Below are positions 11,640-23,400 of a stretch of 64,000 bases of DNA, in pieces (the first letter of the stretch is position 1; the number at the start of each line of letters is the position of its first letter). Both the position numbers and the translations under genes were made by a program. The notes under the pieces are model-generated. The model was not told the DNA's origin and searched no databases. It saw nothing but the letters and a program-made list of their open reading frames with translations. Source of the DNA: Saxidomus purpurata (Eukaryota > Mollusca > Bivalvia > Venerida > Veneridae); contig JAFMSR010000002.1 in assembly GCA_022818135.1 (NCBI GenBank), positions 27,907,003 to 27,971,002 of the forward strand, in the 5' to 3' direction.

Positions 11640-12180
11640 CATAACTGAAAAAAATACATTCAAATGACATTTAGCAATCTCAAATTTCTAGTATAAACGA
11701 CCAAGTAGAACTGACAATGCAGAGAAGTTTTAGTTTAGAAATGTTTACGAATAAAATACTACCCTGCTGGCGGCGAAAAAAACTGACTTAGAGACCATTG
11801 TAGATCAGCCTGGACAACCGTGATCATGATCTGCACTCAGAAAAAATATTTTAATGAGTAACCATATGAACTACATGTATTAAAGATATTTCAAACATTG
11901 AGAGACTGGCTAATCCATTTTGAACTAATAAGGTAATGAACCTTCTTTCTTCGCTTTGTATTGGCGGATCATGGTGGGGTAGTGGATTTTTAAGGGATGC
12001 TCGTCCCGAAAAGGTGAGTTTGCGAGCTGATAGAATTCCCATAGAAATATGGTATAATTACCTGAATCATAATTTGCCATAATCTATTCTGCGAGTAGAT
12101 ATTCCCGTTCTGTCCACAAACACTAGGGTTCTGCATGTGTAAGACGTCTTAGTACCTGAAACTGTAATGTAACATTAATA
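11640..12180. other. intergenic with a fragment of a bivalve-type repeat
   Basis: At about 11790-11825 a GATCAGCCTGG...TGATCATGATCTGCACT stretch resembles the units of the array at 47230-49900 and the fragment at 61690. Nothing else is recognisable. Confidence 0.4.
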
Positions 12181-12181
12181 A

Positions 12182-12405
12182 CTGTTGTTGTTATAAGGGT
12201 TTAGCGCCCGTTCCAACCATATGTTTGGTAATTTTAACAGGCATGCAGTTTAACTAACAATTGTTCCTTTCAAGAATTAGTACATTGTACTAGACTCCTA
12301 TCCTCCGTAAGAAACTACTAACTCTGTCACATAAATGTCGGTAGCAGGGCTCGAGACTATGGCCCTCAATGAATGAGAAGTTACAGTGATTTAGTAACAT
12401 TAATT
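12182..12405 (-). mobile_element. tRNA-derived SINE (CAA-tailed), copy 1
   Basis: This matches 48474-48710 and the truncated copy at 30716-30826. On the minus strand the element runs from a worn tRNA-like head (around 12340-12405) through a body with GTTAAAATTACC and GGGCGCTAAACCC to a tail of CAA repeats (GTTGTTGTT on the plus strand at 12183-12191). Confidence 0.65.
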
Positions 12406-12409
12406 ACAA

Positions 12410-12895
12410 ACGTTCCATCATTCAGCACATAATTCATATTTTACAATATTTCGTATAAATGTTTTAAGCAGTCAAATAGGTGTAACCGTATAAAGATAAT
12501 AGTTGCAGCTTTAATTAGGTGGCAACTGACACGTGTTTACCTGTTCTCTTTGATATCAAAGGTTCATTATGGCCCTAAATCGTCCACCTGAGCCACCCTA
12601 CTTAAGTTACAGAACAGTGGAACATCATGTACAGGTTCCGTTACTAGCTACACTTACGGTTTGCAACTCCTTTGACTAAACAGCACTTATAGTCTTGGCT
12701 ATTGGCCAAATCATTATATTATCTTGGGCAACACCCACATCCCACAATTGAAAGCGTATGTGCGAACCGACGAACGGACAGATAAAAAAACAGAGCAACT
12801 CTATAGTCCCCAAAAATATCGGCAAGTTAAGCTATAGATTTTTAACACAATTAATGCTGCATATCAAGCATCTACATTACGGGCTTAGGAACACA
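12410..12895. other. intergenic; remnant repeat end
   Basis: At about 12566-12600, ATGGCCCTAAATCGTCCACCTGAG looks like a worn, minus-oriented 3' end of family C. The frame at 12758-12964 is a shadow running into the minisatellite. Confidence 0.4.
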
Positions 12896-12896
12896 A

Positions 12897-13460
12897 GTAG
12901 GAAGTTAGCCCCGCAGCCTCGTGAAGTCAGCCCAGTAGCACCTAGTTACCCCGCAGCCCCGTGAAGCTAGCCCCGTAGCAACTAGCTACCCCGCAGCCCC
13001 AAGTTAGTCCCGTAGTACCTATAGTTACCCCACAGCCCCGTGAAGTTAGCCCCGCAGCACCTAGTTACTCCGCATCCCCGTGAAGCTAGCCCCGTAGCAA
13101 CTAGTTACCCCACAACTCCGTGAAGTAAGCCCCGTAGCGTCTAGATACCCCGCAGCCCGTGAAGTTAGCCCCGTAGCAACTTGTTACCCCGCTGCCCCGT
13201 GAAGTTAGCACCGTAGCGTTTAGAAACCCCACAGCCCCGTGAAGTAAGCCCCGTAGCAACTTGTTACCCCGCAGCCCCGTGAAGTTAGCACCGTAGCGTT
13301 TAGATACCCCACAGCCCCGTGAAGTTAGCCCCGTAGCACCTAGTTACCCCGCAGCCCCGTGAAGTTAGCCCCGTAGCACATAGTAACCCCGCAGCCCCAA
13401 GTACGCCCCGTAGCACCTAGTTACCCCGCAGCGTCGTAAAGACAGCCCTGTGGCACCTTT
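12897..13460 (+). repeat. ~40-bp minisatellite, left arm of a large inverted repeat
   Basis: Tandem units near GTGAAGTTAGCCCCGTAGCA + CCTAGTTACCCCGCAGCCCC, about 14 copies of 38-41 bp. Copies vary in CCTAG/ACTAG/GTTTAG. The same unit recurs in opposite orientation at 15462-15656. Confidence 0.9.
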
Positions 13461-13589
13461 TTACCCCGCGCCCCGTGAGAAGCCCCGCCACACTTTGTTT
13501 CCCCGCGCCCCGTGGCATCTGGTGTCCCAAAGGCACCGCTTTAATAAACATTTGCATATATCACCACAGGAAAACGTACAAACGCACGC

Positions 13590-15017
13590 GCCTACTTGCA
13601 TGAAAACAGCCCTTGGCTTCAGCCTAATTTTTAGTGCACCCCACCCCTCGCATCTACATTCGCATAAACTGTATCTTCATATATCAATGCAGCCCAGGTA
13701 CATGTAACACCGTTTCTTTTAGTATCATCATAGTCCCGCGGACTCAGCCCCGTGCCCTTTTCCATTTCAAAGCCCTGTTAATATAGCTTCCATAAGTATA
13801 CCCGCTTCGTTTAATGAACCCTATGTCCCCACGTATCATCACAGCCCATGTAACACTGCCTTTTAAGTATCCCGCCTGCATATAAAGTCAGTTCTATGTC
13901 CTCCAGTATCAACTCAACTCGTGGTATGAACGCACCTATAATGTCATTTTCTTGTCACTGTTAGCATCACTTTCACTTGAATAAACGCAGCCCCATGTTA
14001 CGTCACCTCCATATATATGCTAGCGGTCATATGAGTAAATGTTCGTCAGACAGAGTATCAAAAGAGCATCCTGGGTAACATCACTTCCCACAATATCCAT
14101 ACAACCTCATTTACTCAGCCAAATGTCCCCAGGATTACAATGTAATGCAGCCCAGGGTAACTTAACCTTTGTATATATGCCCGTAGCCCCATGTCGTCAA
14201 CCACGTGTCCCCACATGTCAACGCAGCCCTCGTAATACAGTCTTTTAAGTATTCCACATGTCTATGATTTCTGGTTCGTGTTTCTATACATATCATCCCC
14301 GCCTCATGGACTCAGCCCCTTGTCCCCTTTTATCACTACAGTATTTGTTACACTGCTCCCTAGCTTTCAGACCACACCTTTGTGTCCCAGCATTTACATT
14401 TACTCAGCCCCGTGGCCTCTAATATCATTGCAGCCCTGGTGACCCCGTTTCTATTAGAATCATCCCTGCCTCACGGACTCAGCCCCGTGTCCCCTGCTAT
14501 CAATACAGTACTTCTTACACTGCTACCTCGCTTTCAGACCACCCCTTTGCGTCCCCACATTCACATGTACTCCGCCCCGTGTCCTCAAGTATCACTGCAG
14601 CCCTGGAAACACCGTTTCTATCAGTATCATCCCCGCCTTGTATCCCCTGCTATGAATACAGTACATGTACTTGTTACACTGATATATAATTAGCTTTCCT
14701 ACCACCCCTGTGTTTCCCCGCATATACACATGAACTCAGCCCCGTTTCCAGTAGTATCATTTCAGCCCTGGAAACACCTTTCCAATAAGTATCATCCCCG
14801 CCCGACAGACACAGCCCCGTGTCCCCTTCTGTTTGCACAGTACTTGTTACATGTACACTGCTCCCTAGCTTTCAGACCACCCCTTTATGTCCACGCATTC
14901 ATTAAAACTGAGTCCCGTGTCCTCCAGTAGCAATGTAGATCTGGTAACACCGTTTTCATAAGTATCATCTCCACCTCACGGACTCAGCCCCATGTCCCTG
15001 ATATCAAAACAGTACTT
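13590..15017 (+). repeat. ~170-bp tandem units, left arm of the inverted repeat
   Basis: Degenerate units contain GACTCAGCCCCGTGTCCCC, CAGTACTTGTTACACTGCTC, AGCTTTCAGACCACCCCTTT and GCAGCCCTGGTAACACCGTT. The AGCTTTC landmark recurs at about 14362, 14531, 14694 and 14868, a spacing of 163-174 bp. Earlier copies (13590-14200) are more worn. Frames here (for example 14382-14693) are by-products. Confidence 0.8.
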
Positions 15018-15109
15018 GTTTAAAAGATACATTTCGCTACAGCAGCAATGAAGTGTGAAAAAAGATACCTACCGAAATATGAAATTGTACAACGGCATAT
15101 CTTTTAAAC
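15018..15109. repeat. centre of the large inverted repeat
   Basis: GTTTAAAAGATA (15018-15029) and its exact complement TATCTTTTAAAC (15098-15109) flank a 68-bp spacer. Minisatellite and 170-bp units on the left reappear reverse-complemented on the right. Confidence 0.85.
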
Positions 15110-15440
15110 AGAACTATAAGAAACTGAGTTACCAGGGCTGCATTGATACAAGAGGACACGGGGCGGAGAACATGTGAATGCGGGAACACAAAGGGGTGGC
15201 CTGAAAGCTAAGGAGCCGTGTAAGAAGTACTGTATCGATTGCAGGGTCCGTGAAGCGGGGATGATGGTGATAGAAACGGTATTACCAGACCTGCATTAGT
15301 TATAGAGGACACAGGGTTCTGTTCATGTAGATGCAAGGGGGACACTTAAGAAAAGACTGAAGCCAAGGGCTGTTTTCATTCAAGAGGGCGCGTGCGTTTG
15401 TACGTTGTCCTGCTGTGGTATATGCAATTGTTAATTGAAG
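15110..15440 (-). repeat. ~170-bp units, right arm (inverted)
   Basis: Reverse complements of the left-arm units: GGACACGGGGC, AAAGGGGTGGCCTGAAAGCT (15187-15206), AAGAAGTACTGTAT and GGGATGATGGTGATAGAAACGG. Only about two units are present, so the arms are very unequal. Confidence 0.8.
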
Positions 15441-15461
15441 CGGTGCATTGGGGAGACAAGA

Positions 15462-15656
15462 TGCCACGAGGCGCGGGGAAACAAGGTGCTACGGGGCTTA
15501 CTTCACGGGGCTGCGGGTTAAGATACTACGGGGCTAACTTCACGGGGCGCGGGGTAACTAGGTGCTATGGGGCTTACTTGGGGCTGCGGGGTAACTAGGT
15601 GCAACGGGGCTAACTTCACGGGGCTGTGGGGATATACGGGGCTGCGGGGCTAACTT
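15462..15656 (-). repeat. ~40-bp minisatellite, right arm (inverted)
   Basis: About five units of GCTACGGGGCTAACTTCACG + GGGCTGCGGGGTAACTAGGT, the reverse complement of the array at 12897-13460. Confidence 0.9.
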
Positions 15657-15684
15657 CCTACTCGTCTTAGGAACTCTGATAGGG

Positions 15685-16035
15685 TGGTTTAGTGGCCGAG
15701 TGGTTAACGCTCTGGACTACCAATCCGGAGGTCCCCGGTTCGATTCTCGGCCGAGGCACTGGATATTTCAGAAACGCTTTTCAGCGTTTCCCACCTATCT
15801 GAGATGAACTGATTAGAAACCCAGAGGTAGTCTCGCGTGTATCGGTGCTATACGCCGGGCACGTAGAAAAGAACCAAGGGGTCTATTCGTAAAAGAGCTA
15901 GGGTCTGGTACCCGGATTCCCTTGTATCTGCTTCTGTCTCTAAAAATAAAGGACCACAATGGAAATAAGAGCTTGCTCTTTATTGTGTTATCCTTGGTAC
16001 TTGGTACTGAAATAAATACATACATACATGATGAC
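15685..16035 (+). mobile_element. tRNA-derived SINE-like element
   Basis: A tRNA-like head (about 15690-15765) carries an A-box TGGCCGAGTGGTTAACGCTC and a B-box GGTTCGATTCTC. The anticodon arm CTGGA-CTACCAA-TCCGG is well formed, but the acceptor strands do not pair. A ~240-bp body follows, ending in AAATAAATACATACATACATG, a short-repeat 3' tail usual for SINEs. A TCCTTGGTACTTGGTACTG stretch precedes the tail. I cannot assign the family. Confidence 0.6.
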
Positions 16036-16094
16036 ACTATTAATATTAAATACTGCTCAGCTGAACGTCAAAAGGAGCTACTTTAAAATGATCT

Positions 16095-16252
16095 ACAGTC
16101 TAAAAATTTTTGTAGGCCTCGTAGTTTAAACGTGATCATTTTATATCGATTGTAGAACAAGTTCTTGCAACTTTAACTCCGTTGCCGTGATTCAAACCCA
16201 TAACCTATGAATTAGGAGTCCGACGCTCTACCCCTACACGACGGTGCTTCCC
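16095..16252 (-). mobile_element. tRNA-derived SINE sharing its 3' domain with 52150-52385 (internally deleted copy)
   Basis: On the minus strand, a tRNA-like head (GTGTAGGGGTAGAGCGTCGG; B-box GGGTTTGAATCAC) is followed by GTTGCAAGAACTTGTTCTAC and then GTTTAAACTACGAGGCCTAC. The same blocks occur in the same order in the plus-strand copy at 52150-52385. This copy lacks about 85 bp between head and domain. Confidence 0.65.
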
Positions 16253-16261
16253 TTCCCTATG

Positions 16262-16335
16262 GGCCTGATAGTTCAGCGGTTACGGCGTTTACCTCAAGAA
16301 CAGAAAGTCTAGGGTTCGAACCCTAGTCAGAGTAC
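16262..16335 (+). other. tRNA-like sequence, probably a pseudogene
   Basis: A-box TAGTTCAGCGGTTACGG and a perfect T-arm CTAGGGTTCGAACCCTAG are present. Only four of seven acceptor pairs form (CTGA with TCAG), and the anticodon stem is poor (loop CTCAAGA, anticodon CAA if real). It is more likely a tRNA pseudogene or SINE head than a working tRNA. Confidence 0.45.
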
Positions 16336-16689
16336 GAGATGTGTCACGTGTCATTCGTCAGCTGTAAGCTGTGTAGCAGTTATGAAAAAAATCGCTTCTT
16401 TTCTCGCACGAGCATTGTAAGATCTGGAATGAGTGTTTGAGAGCGGTTCTATAAAACGAAAGCTTTCTCCGTAATTGAACAAAGTATAAGTTCGTATGAA
16501 CTGAAAATCTTTCCTCTTACTTCAGGATTATGCTGGCATGGATTATCCTGACGTCATTCGATTTATGTATTCTTCTTGTCTTTCACATGTTCCACTTAAT
16601 AGATTGCACGTCTTTCATGTAAAGTCCCTACGAGTGACAGTATGGCGTGTGGAAAATTTGAAGAAAAGAAGTGTCATTCGCTGCTGCGT

Positions 16690-17056
16690 TAATACGATTC
16701 AGTTCTTTGTTGCATACATGCTCTCCCTACTTTCTTACTATTACTTTCTATACCCGGGCCACGTGTTATGACCGTTTACCATGTGATATTCTCGGTAATA
16801 TACACTTCAGTTCCTTGTTGCATACATGCTGTCTCTACTTTCATACTATTACTTTCTATACCCGGGCCACGTGTTTATGACCGTTTACCATGTGATATTC
16901 TCGGTAATACGCTTCAGTTCTTTGTTGCATACATGCTGTCTCTACTTTCTATTATTTCTTTACTCGGGCCAGATGTTTATGACCGTTTACCATGTGCTAT
17001 TCTCGGTAATATGCTTTAGTTCTTTGTTGCATACATGCTGTCTCTACTTTCTCCTT
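16690..17056. repeat. ~105-bp tandem repeat, about 3.5 copies
   Basis: Units contain TTGTTGCATACATGCTGTCT, CTATACCCGGGCCACGTGTT and TGACCGTTTACCATGTGATA. The landmark TTGTTGCATACATGCT recurs every ~102-111 bp. Overlapping open frames on the plus strand are by-products of the repeat. Confidence 0.85.
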
Positions 17057-17560
17057 GATCGCTTTTTGAACCAGGACTTCTATTACAATGGATCAGTTAT
17101 CTTAACCAAAGGACTGTGACGGATAAGGCAGTTTTCCATTAAAAACAGGTACCAGAATAAGCGAGTTTTACTCTCTTTTATTCAACAAATCAATGTCGTT
17201 TAGAGTAAATCGCTTTGTGGTCTAAATTGAAACATCCAAATTTAACTGAAACAACATTATTATAAAACTAAATGGAAGACAGTTAAGAAATAAAATCAGC
17301 AGAAGAACTTTATTTGTCGATAAAAAGATAATATTCAATTACAATAACAATTGTATTTCAAGGCATAGGAAATGAGAATAAACTTGAATTCTAATAAATT
17401 ACAGAGCTCTTATTTCATAAATATTTCTATTAATATCTGCAAAATATTGTATCAATTTCTCATGTTTATGTTGAAGCTGCTCGCACACAAATTGCATCGC
17501 GTTTTTTGTCAAAATATATTAAGTACTTAAGAATTAGAAGGAGACACTTAATCTATTAAC
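17057..17560. other. intergenic, no gene seen
   Basis: AT-rich sequence with no supportable feature. Confidence 0.4.
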
Positions 17561-18175
17561 TTTGTCATACACAAAAACATATACAAGCTTACTTTTGTGA
17601 TGCACAATGACATGCACAAGGTTACTTTTGTGATGCACAATGACATGCACAAGTTTACTTTTGTGATGCACAATAACATACACAAGCTTACTTTTGTCAT
17701 ACACAAAAACATACACAAGATTACTTTTGTCATACACAATAACATACAAAAGCTTACTTTTGTCATACACAATAACATACACAAGCTTACTTTTGTCATA
17801 CACAATAACATACACAAGCTTACTTTTGTCATACACAATAACATACACAAGCTTACTTTTGTCATACACAACAACATACAAAAGCTTACTTTTGTCATAC
17901 ACAACAACATACACAAGCTTACTTTTCTCATATCCAATAACATACAAAAGCTTACTTTTGTCATACACAACAACATACACAAGCTTACTTTTGTCATATC
18001 CAATAACATATACAAGCTTACTTTTGTCATACACAATAACATACACAAGCTTACTTTTAGTCATACACAATAACATACACAAGCTTACTTTTGTCATACA
18101 CACTAACATACACAAGCTTACTTTTATCATACACAATAACATACACAAGCTTACTTTTGTCATACATAATAACAT
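17561..18175. repeat. 33-bp minisatellite, about 18-19 copies
   Basis: Units are built from CACAAGCTTACTTTTGTCAT + ACACAATAACATA. Most copies differ by one to three bases (TACAAAAGC, AACAACATA, TATCCAATA). The left end carries a variant with GTGATGCACAATGACATG. The 33-bp period keeps several frames open on both strands, up to 215 codons on the minus strand. One extra A near 18059 shifts the frame. I do not consider it coding. Confidence 0.95.
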
Positions 18176-18179
18176 TAAC

Positions 18180-19565
18180 ATGTATCAAGGAACAAAACAA
18201 ACACAAATACTAATGATAGGTTGAATCTGCGGTTACCGACTACTTAATTGGTAATTAGGGGTTTAAACCGCTTCGTAATATGCCAACCTCAGTATTCCTC
18301 GGACTATACCTAAGACAAACAAATTGTAAATAAATACATCTCCGTTAATGCTAGTTCTAACAATAGCAATGCAGTGTCTGGGCATAAACTTGAAAAAAAA
18401 ACCTAAAGACAACTGCTCACCAATGTACTAAATAACTTTTCTAAAGTCAGAGCCCCAAGAACATAACTTTTACGGGCACTAGGCTAAGCAAGTAAGGGAC
18501 ACAACTCTACCCTCCTCCGTCCGATGTACTACGAGTAGGATTTAGGAAAAGAGCATCATGGAGTCCTAAACTTGAATAGTCATCGCATTGCTCTTGCTTT
18601 TTTTGTTGATAAAAAGGAGCAAGAACTGACTTCATTTTATCACAAGTATTTGAAAATTACCTTTGAATAGTTCGTGATTATTTTGCCGTGCATTTAACGT
18701 CTGTCTGTGCATGAAACGAAGCTATTCATTTGTAGAAACGCAGAAGATTGTAGACAAACGTATACAGTATGAAGTCAACTATTGCAAATGATATATTATA
18801 CCGGTATTATTTGGAGCAAAGTGATGTCAATATAGTAAATAATTTACTCTGTACATGGTAACATAATGATCTGATTTAATTTCATGACCGTCACAACAAC
18901 AACTTTTATTTTTAAAGTTCCATGTTACGGAGCTATAATACCAAAAACAGGACTCCGTTATCCGTTAATTCTCCTGATACCTATCACACCAACAACGGAC
19001 AAATAACTGGGACGCCCAAATCACGAGGACTTAAAATCGACAGCTAAAAAGATGATGCTGATTTGTCAAAGAATTACGTTCAAGGATGGGAAAATTTGAA
19101 ATAAATATTTGCACTGAAAAGTTTAAGAAAAAAGTATACTCAGTCATCAATGGCGAAATATCCCGGAATTGGCGGAATTATATCTCAACCTATGTCATTG
19201 CAGTGTCGTTGAAGGTGTCTGGAACTTACCCGTACAGTGAAACTAAAACGAGACATATTTTTATGTCTTTTGGTTGATGTGTTGACATTTAAGTCTAGTT
19301 TTGGGAATAATAAACCATTTAAATAAATAAATGTGGTTTTTAATGAGGTGTAAAATAAGAATTGAAATAGAAAACACGAGATGAGGAGATGTATTTGATG
19401 GCCATTTCTGTCGGCGAGGTTACAATCACCCTATTGTGGTACAAGTTGTTTACATAATTTTCTGGTTGCAGAGACAGAGCATGAGTACATAAAAACCGTC
19501 ATATTATTTATAAAAAAATGTTCTTATTACGAAAGCCGAGAAGGATCAAATAAAAAACAAAAAAA
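18180..19565. other. intergenic, no gene seen
   Basis: No domain-bearing frame. The 63-residue frame at 19086-19277 has no recognised features. Confidence 0.4.
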
Positions 19566-19569
19566 GAGT

Positions 19570-19800
19570 AAATAAACGCGTACGTACAAGAAATAAACGC
19601 GTACGTACGAGATTAAAACACGTACGTACGAGATTAAAACACGTACGTACGAGATTAAAACACGTACGTACGAGAAATAAACGCGTACGTACGGGAATAA
19701 AACGCGTACGTAGGAGAATAAAACGCGTACGTACGAGAATTAAACGCGTACGTACGAGAATGAAACGCGTACGTACGAGATTAAAACACGTACGTACGTC
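19570..19800. repeat. 21-bp minisatellite, 11 copies
   Basis: Eleven 21-bp units of the type ATTAAAACACGTACGTACGAG. Each contains the self-complementary core CGTACGTACG. Flanking bases alternate between CACG and CGCG classes. Length is exactly 11 x 21 bp. Confidence 0.95.
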
Positions 19801-20152
19801 TTATACAATGTGTACATTATAGTAAAATGTATTACGATCACAAGAATTTGCGGCTCAAACTAGTTCATTCCAATTTGTTGGTATTTCCGGGTTGAACATT
19901 ATTGTCGCAGGGAAACGTTTGAAAATTAACACATAAGGTTCCCCACGGGTCAGGTGTCTCTTACTAGAAGCAAACTATTAATGTTATGCGATAACTCGCG
20001 TGATGACACCTGAGACCGGTTATTTCTACGGGTGATGAGGAAAAATTCTAAATATAGACAGAAAAACGAGGCTACTATAATTATAGTAATCAGACTATGA
20101 CATACTGTTATAATGCTAAATTTCTAAAAATAGATTTGTCCGCTAAATACAT

Positions 20153-20400
20153 TTAAGCCTTTGTATAGATATAAGTCAGTGCCTCCTTTTCACATAGAGT
20201 TGAAAAATTTGAAAAGCAACTATAATCATGCCACTTGAAGTTGTCTCCGCCCAAAAGCACTAAGCAGTTTTCATAGGTACCACTGTTAGGTTGATTAGGG
20301 CCCCAGTCATTAAATGAAATCTGATCGGTTGTGCCGTCAATGATCCAAGTGCCTTCTGTTACATTCTTTGTGAAAGCAGTAAAGAAGCCCACATCCGTCT
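20153..20400 (-). CDS. lectin gene exon 4: C-terminal CTLD with QPN motif
   Basis: Acceptor TATTTACTTCAG precedes a frame containing GTWIIDGT, FNDWGPNQPN, YENCLVL, FKWHDYSC and FSTLCEK, the expected order of long-loop, WND-like and final cysteine motifs. QPN differs from both canonical EPN (mannose-type) and QPD (galactose-type), so specificity is uncertain. Stop codon at 20155-20153. Confidence 0.9.
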
Positions 20401-23400
20401 CTGAAGTAAATACATTCGATGCAGACCTTAGTCATTTTTAACAAACTTGAAGAATACTACAAAAGCTTACGACAGAAAGACAAAGCTACTAGTAATCCGA
20501 CTATGGCATATTTCGAGCACTTACCGTGCTAAATTTAAAAAATAAATATATCCGAATCGCCTTTTTTGGACAGCACTTTAGATTAAAAGTGCCTACTGAA
20601 GTTTCTGATTTACAAGCAAACACACAATGTGCGGATATGTCAGATAAGCATGATCTTCACGTTTTGCAAAAACAGAATCAATTGCCACCGACAAGTTAAA
20701 GATTTCAGGCTGTGTTAATTAATACGTCAGTTCCATAATATACGTGACGTCAGCTCATTACGAAATAGCATACCGGTATTTGTGATGGACCCGAGCTTTG
20801 CTTTGAGATTTGTGTTTTCTTCTTTTGTTTCCATAACAACTGCATGCGAATTCAGTGATGTACATTCAGCCTAAAACAGAGAAATGTATCTTACTATAAA
20901 CTACACAAAACCATACGACGCATGTGCAACAAATATTTTGATAGAACTTAGACATTAATCAAGGCCTTTTCAACTTTTTTAATCAGATAATATGACAATA
21001 TTTACATATTAAATATTGATGCGTATATTAATACAAAAATTTTACATGAATAAAACTACTGTTAAAGGGACATACCCTATAACTGGTGTCTAAATGACAT
21101 CCAAAACATAAATAAAAGAATCGTTAGAAGTATTATAACTTAACGTAAAAGTTTCAGCTATGCATTCCGAGTCATTATCGATAAAAGCAGCGGTTGAAAA
21201 TATACTGCAGTACCGTAAACCATTCAATAATCTATGTAGAATTGTTGTTGTACAATTAATAGGTGGATGCGATTTATAAAGCCTCTATATTGATTAATTG
21301 TGGTAAAATGAGGCATTTTTCACCATAGGGTCTTCTTTGAAATTGTATTTATTTATCATTTTACGTTCATTGAACACATAATCTATGTTTCGAGTATATA
21401 ATTTGCTAGATATTCGGAGTGCCCCTTTAAAGAAGTCCAGAAAATAGTTCCTAACACTAACTTATATTTGCAAATTAGGTTCAGTTTAATTTGTTTATGC
21501 CTTACTGTAACGGAGTTTTTGTGCTTACCACAGCAGTTGAGTTAGTGCAATATTTGATGTAAATTAGCTTCCTGTCGCAACGATATGGCTTACTGCATCA
21601 CACGTTTGCCTTATTACGACATTTGTTTAGCTTAATGCATTATTTGTATGGCTTTTTGGAATACATGCATTTGTTTGGTATAGTGTGACATTGACATGTC
21701 ATATTGCACCGTAGGTTTGTTATACGACTTCATTACCGTAATATTATGGGAATGGTTAGCTGTAACACTTTAATGTGTTAACTGCACCGTTTATAAGCTT
21801 TATTGCAGCATTTGCATAATCAATTTTTCACAATGTGTAATGTTCTGTCGCATTAGTTTTGCTACTAGAATATTATTTCTAATTTAAGTGCAATAATTTA
21901 GTAGTGGCATATTTCTGCATACACTTAGTCAGATAATTATCATGAAAAGTTTGTCATATTATGTGGACATTTTTCAGTTAACGGCCATTTTGATTCGATA
22001 TATTGTTAAATGGAGACATAAAATAAACGTTACTGCATACAGTAACTAAATAAACATTTTTTATGAAAAGCAAATTTCAAACTGTTCCGTGAAAAGAAAA
22101 AACTTTCGTGAAAAGGTAAAAATCTTTCCTGAAAAGTAAAAACGTTTTCGCGAAACCTTTTATTTTCGCTCATAAATAAAAGTTTTAAAACTTTTACTTT
22201 TCAATTTTTTTATTTCTGCCCAAGCGACACCTAAAAGTGAGGACAATTCCAATTATAATGTTTTATTTATAGCTATCTGAAACGTATTTATACTTTTTCG
22301 CGAAAACAATTGTTTTTTGATGATAAATTCTCTTCTATTCAGGATACTATTGGAATAAATTAAGATTTTTTAGCAATATGCCACCATACAGTTGTTTAAA
22401 TTACTACTATGTTCTTTTAGTTTGAGCAAAGTATCATTTAAGTGACGGATTCGAATTACATCTTTAAACCTAAGCTACCATTTTCAGTTTAAGTTGGAAT
22501 CACCTTACCACGCCATCTTCGTAGTTCATGATGCCAGTGGTGTAGTAACAAGAATCCTTGACTTTGAACCATCCACTTGGACACACTGCGATGGAACATG
22601 CAACAATAAAAACATGGCTGTAATTACGCCACAGGAAGGAACCTGCAGGCATTAACATTCTTTCTAATAACAGTGCTCAATTTGAAAATTTGAATTTGTT
22701 CACAGATTAAATAAAGTGCACGTGCTCCCCGAGAGTCGTTATTGCAAGGGTTGTATATTTGACAGTAAATGTGCTTTAATAATAAGGCTCTGTAGGAACT
22801 GCAAATATGAAATAGAATAGTTCTACCCTGTGTGTACACATTTAACAGCTGTATTTTTTTTTTTTGCTTTTTTTAAAAAGCAATAACGTTTGGGGTAAAT
22901 TTTTTCACACTTGAGTTAGGGTTAGTGTTAGAGTTAGAGCTTCACATGTGAAGAAACGTTTTGCATATGAGGTAAAATATTTCACATTTTTACCATTTTC
23001 ACATGTGTGACCATTTTCACATGTCAGGGTCCTACAACGCTCTGCTAATATCAAAACGCATTGAATACTCTTTAATGTCCTTATCAAAACGGTTTGATTA
23101 TGAAAGAATCATTCCAAAGACATTCAGCAGGCAGCAGGTTCAATATTCCTTATTATAGAGATTTTATATTTCAAGTCTTTAGATTTGATTCTGAATATGA
23201 TATACTTATACTAGTCAATGTTAAATTTCAAAACAAATTCCAAGGAATACAAATGTACAATTCACTAAAAATGATTTGCTTCTTTGTATGCATATTCTTC
23301 ATGAAACTAAAGTAGGTAAAATAACTGTCTTTATTTTATGTTTTCCAGTGGATTATAGAGTTTTCTCAGTGAAATAAAAGTGATAATCCACAGTTTTGAA

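Noticed and set aside
13450..15598. Proline/serine-rich frames in the CCCCG repeats
   Set aside because: They are translations of the 40-bp and 170-bp repeats; frames shift with unit-length changes.
16262..16335. Functional tRNA gene
   Set aside because: Boxes and T-arm are good but acceptor and anticodon stems do not form; a neighbouring SINE cluster explains it better. The same reasoning applies to 7346-7438, 15690-15765 and 52045-52135.
17534..18224. Long overlapping frames (158-215 codons) on both strands
   Set aside because: They are produced by the 33-bp minisatellite, whose period is a multiple of three; there are no start context, splice or domain features, and opposite strands are equally open.
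19570..19800. CRISPR-like array
   Set aside because: Units abut without unique spacers; it is a simple 21-bp tandem repeat in a eukaryotic genome.
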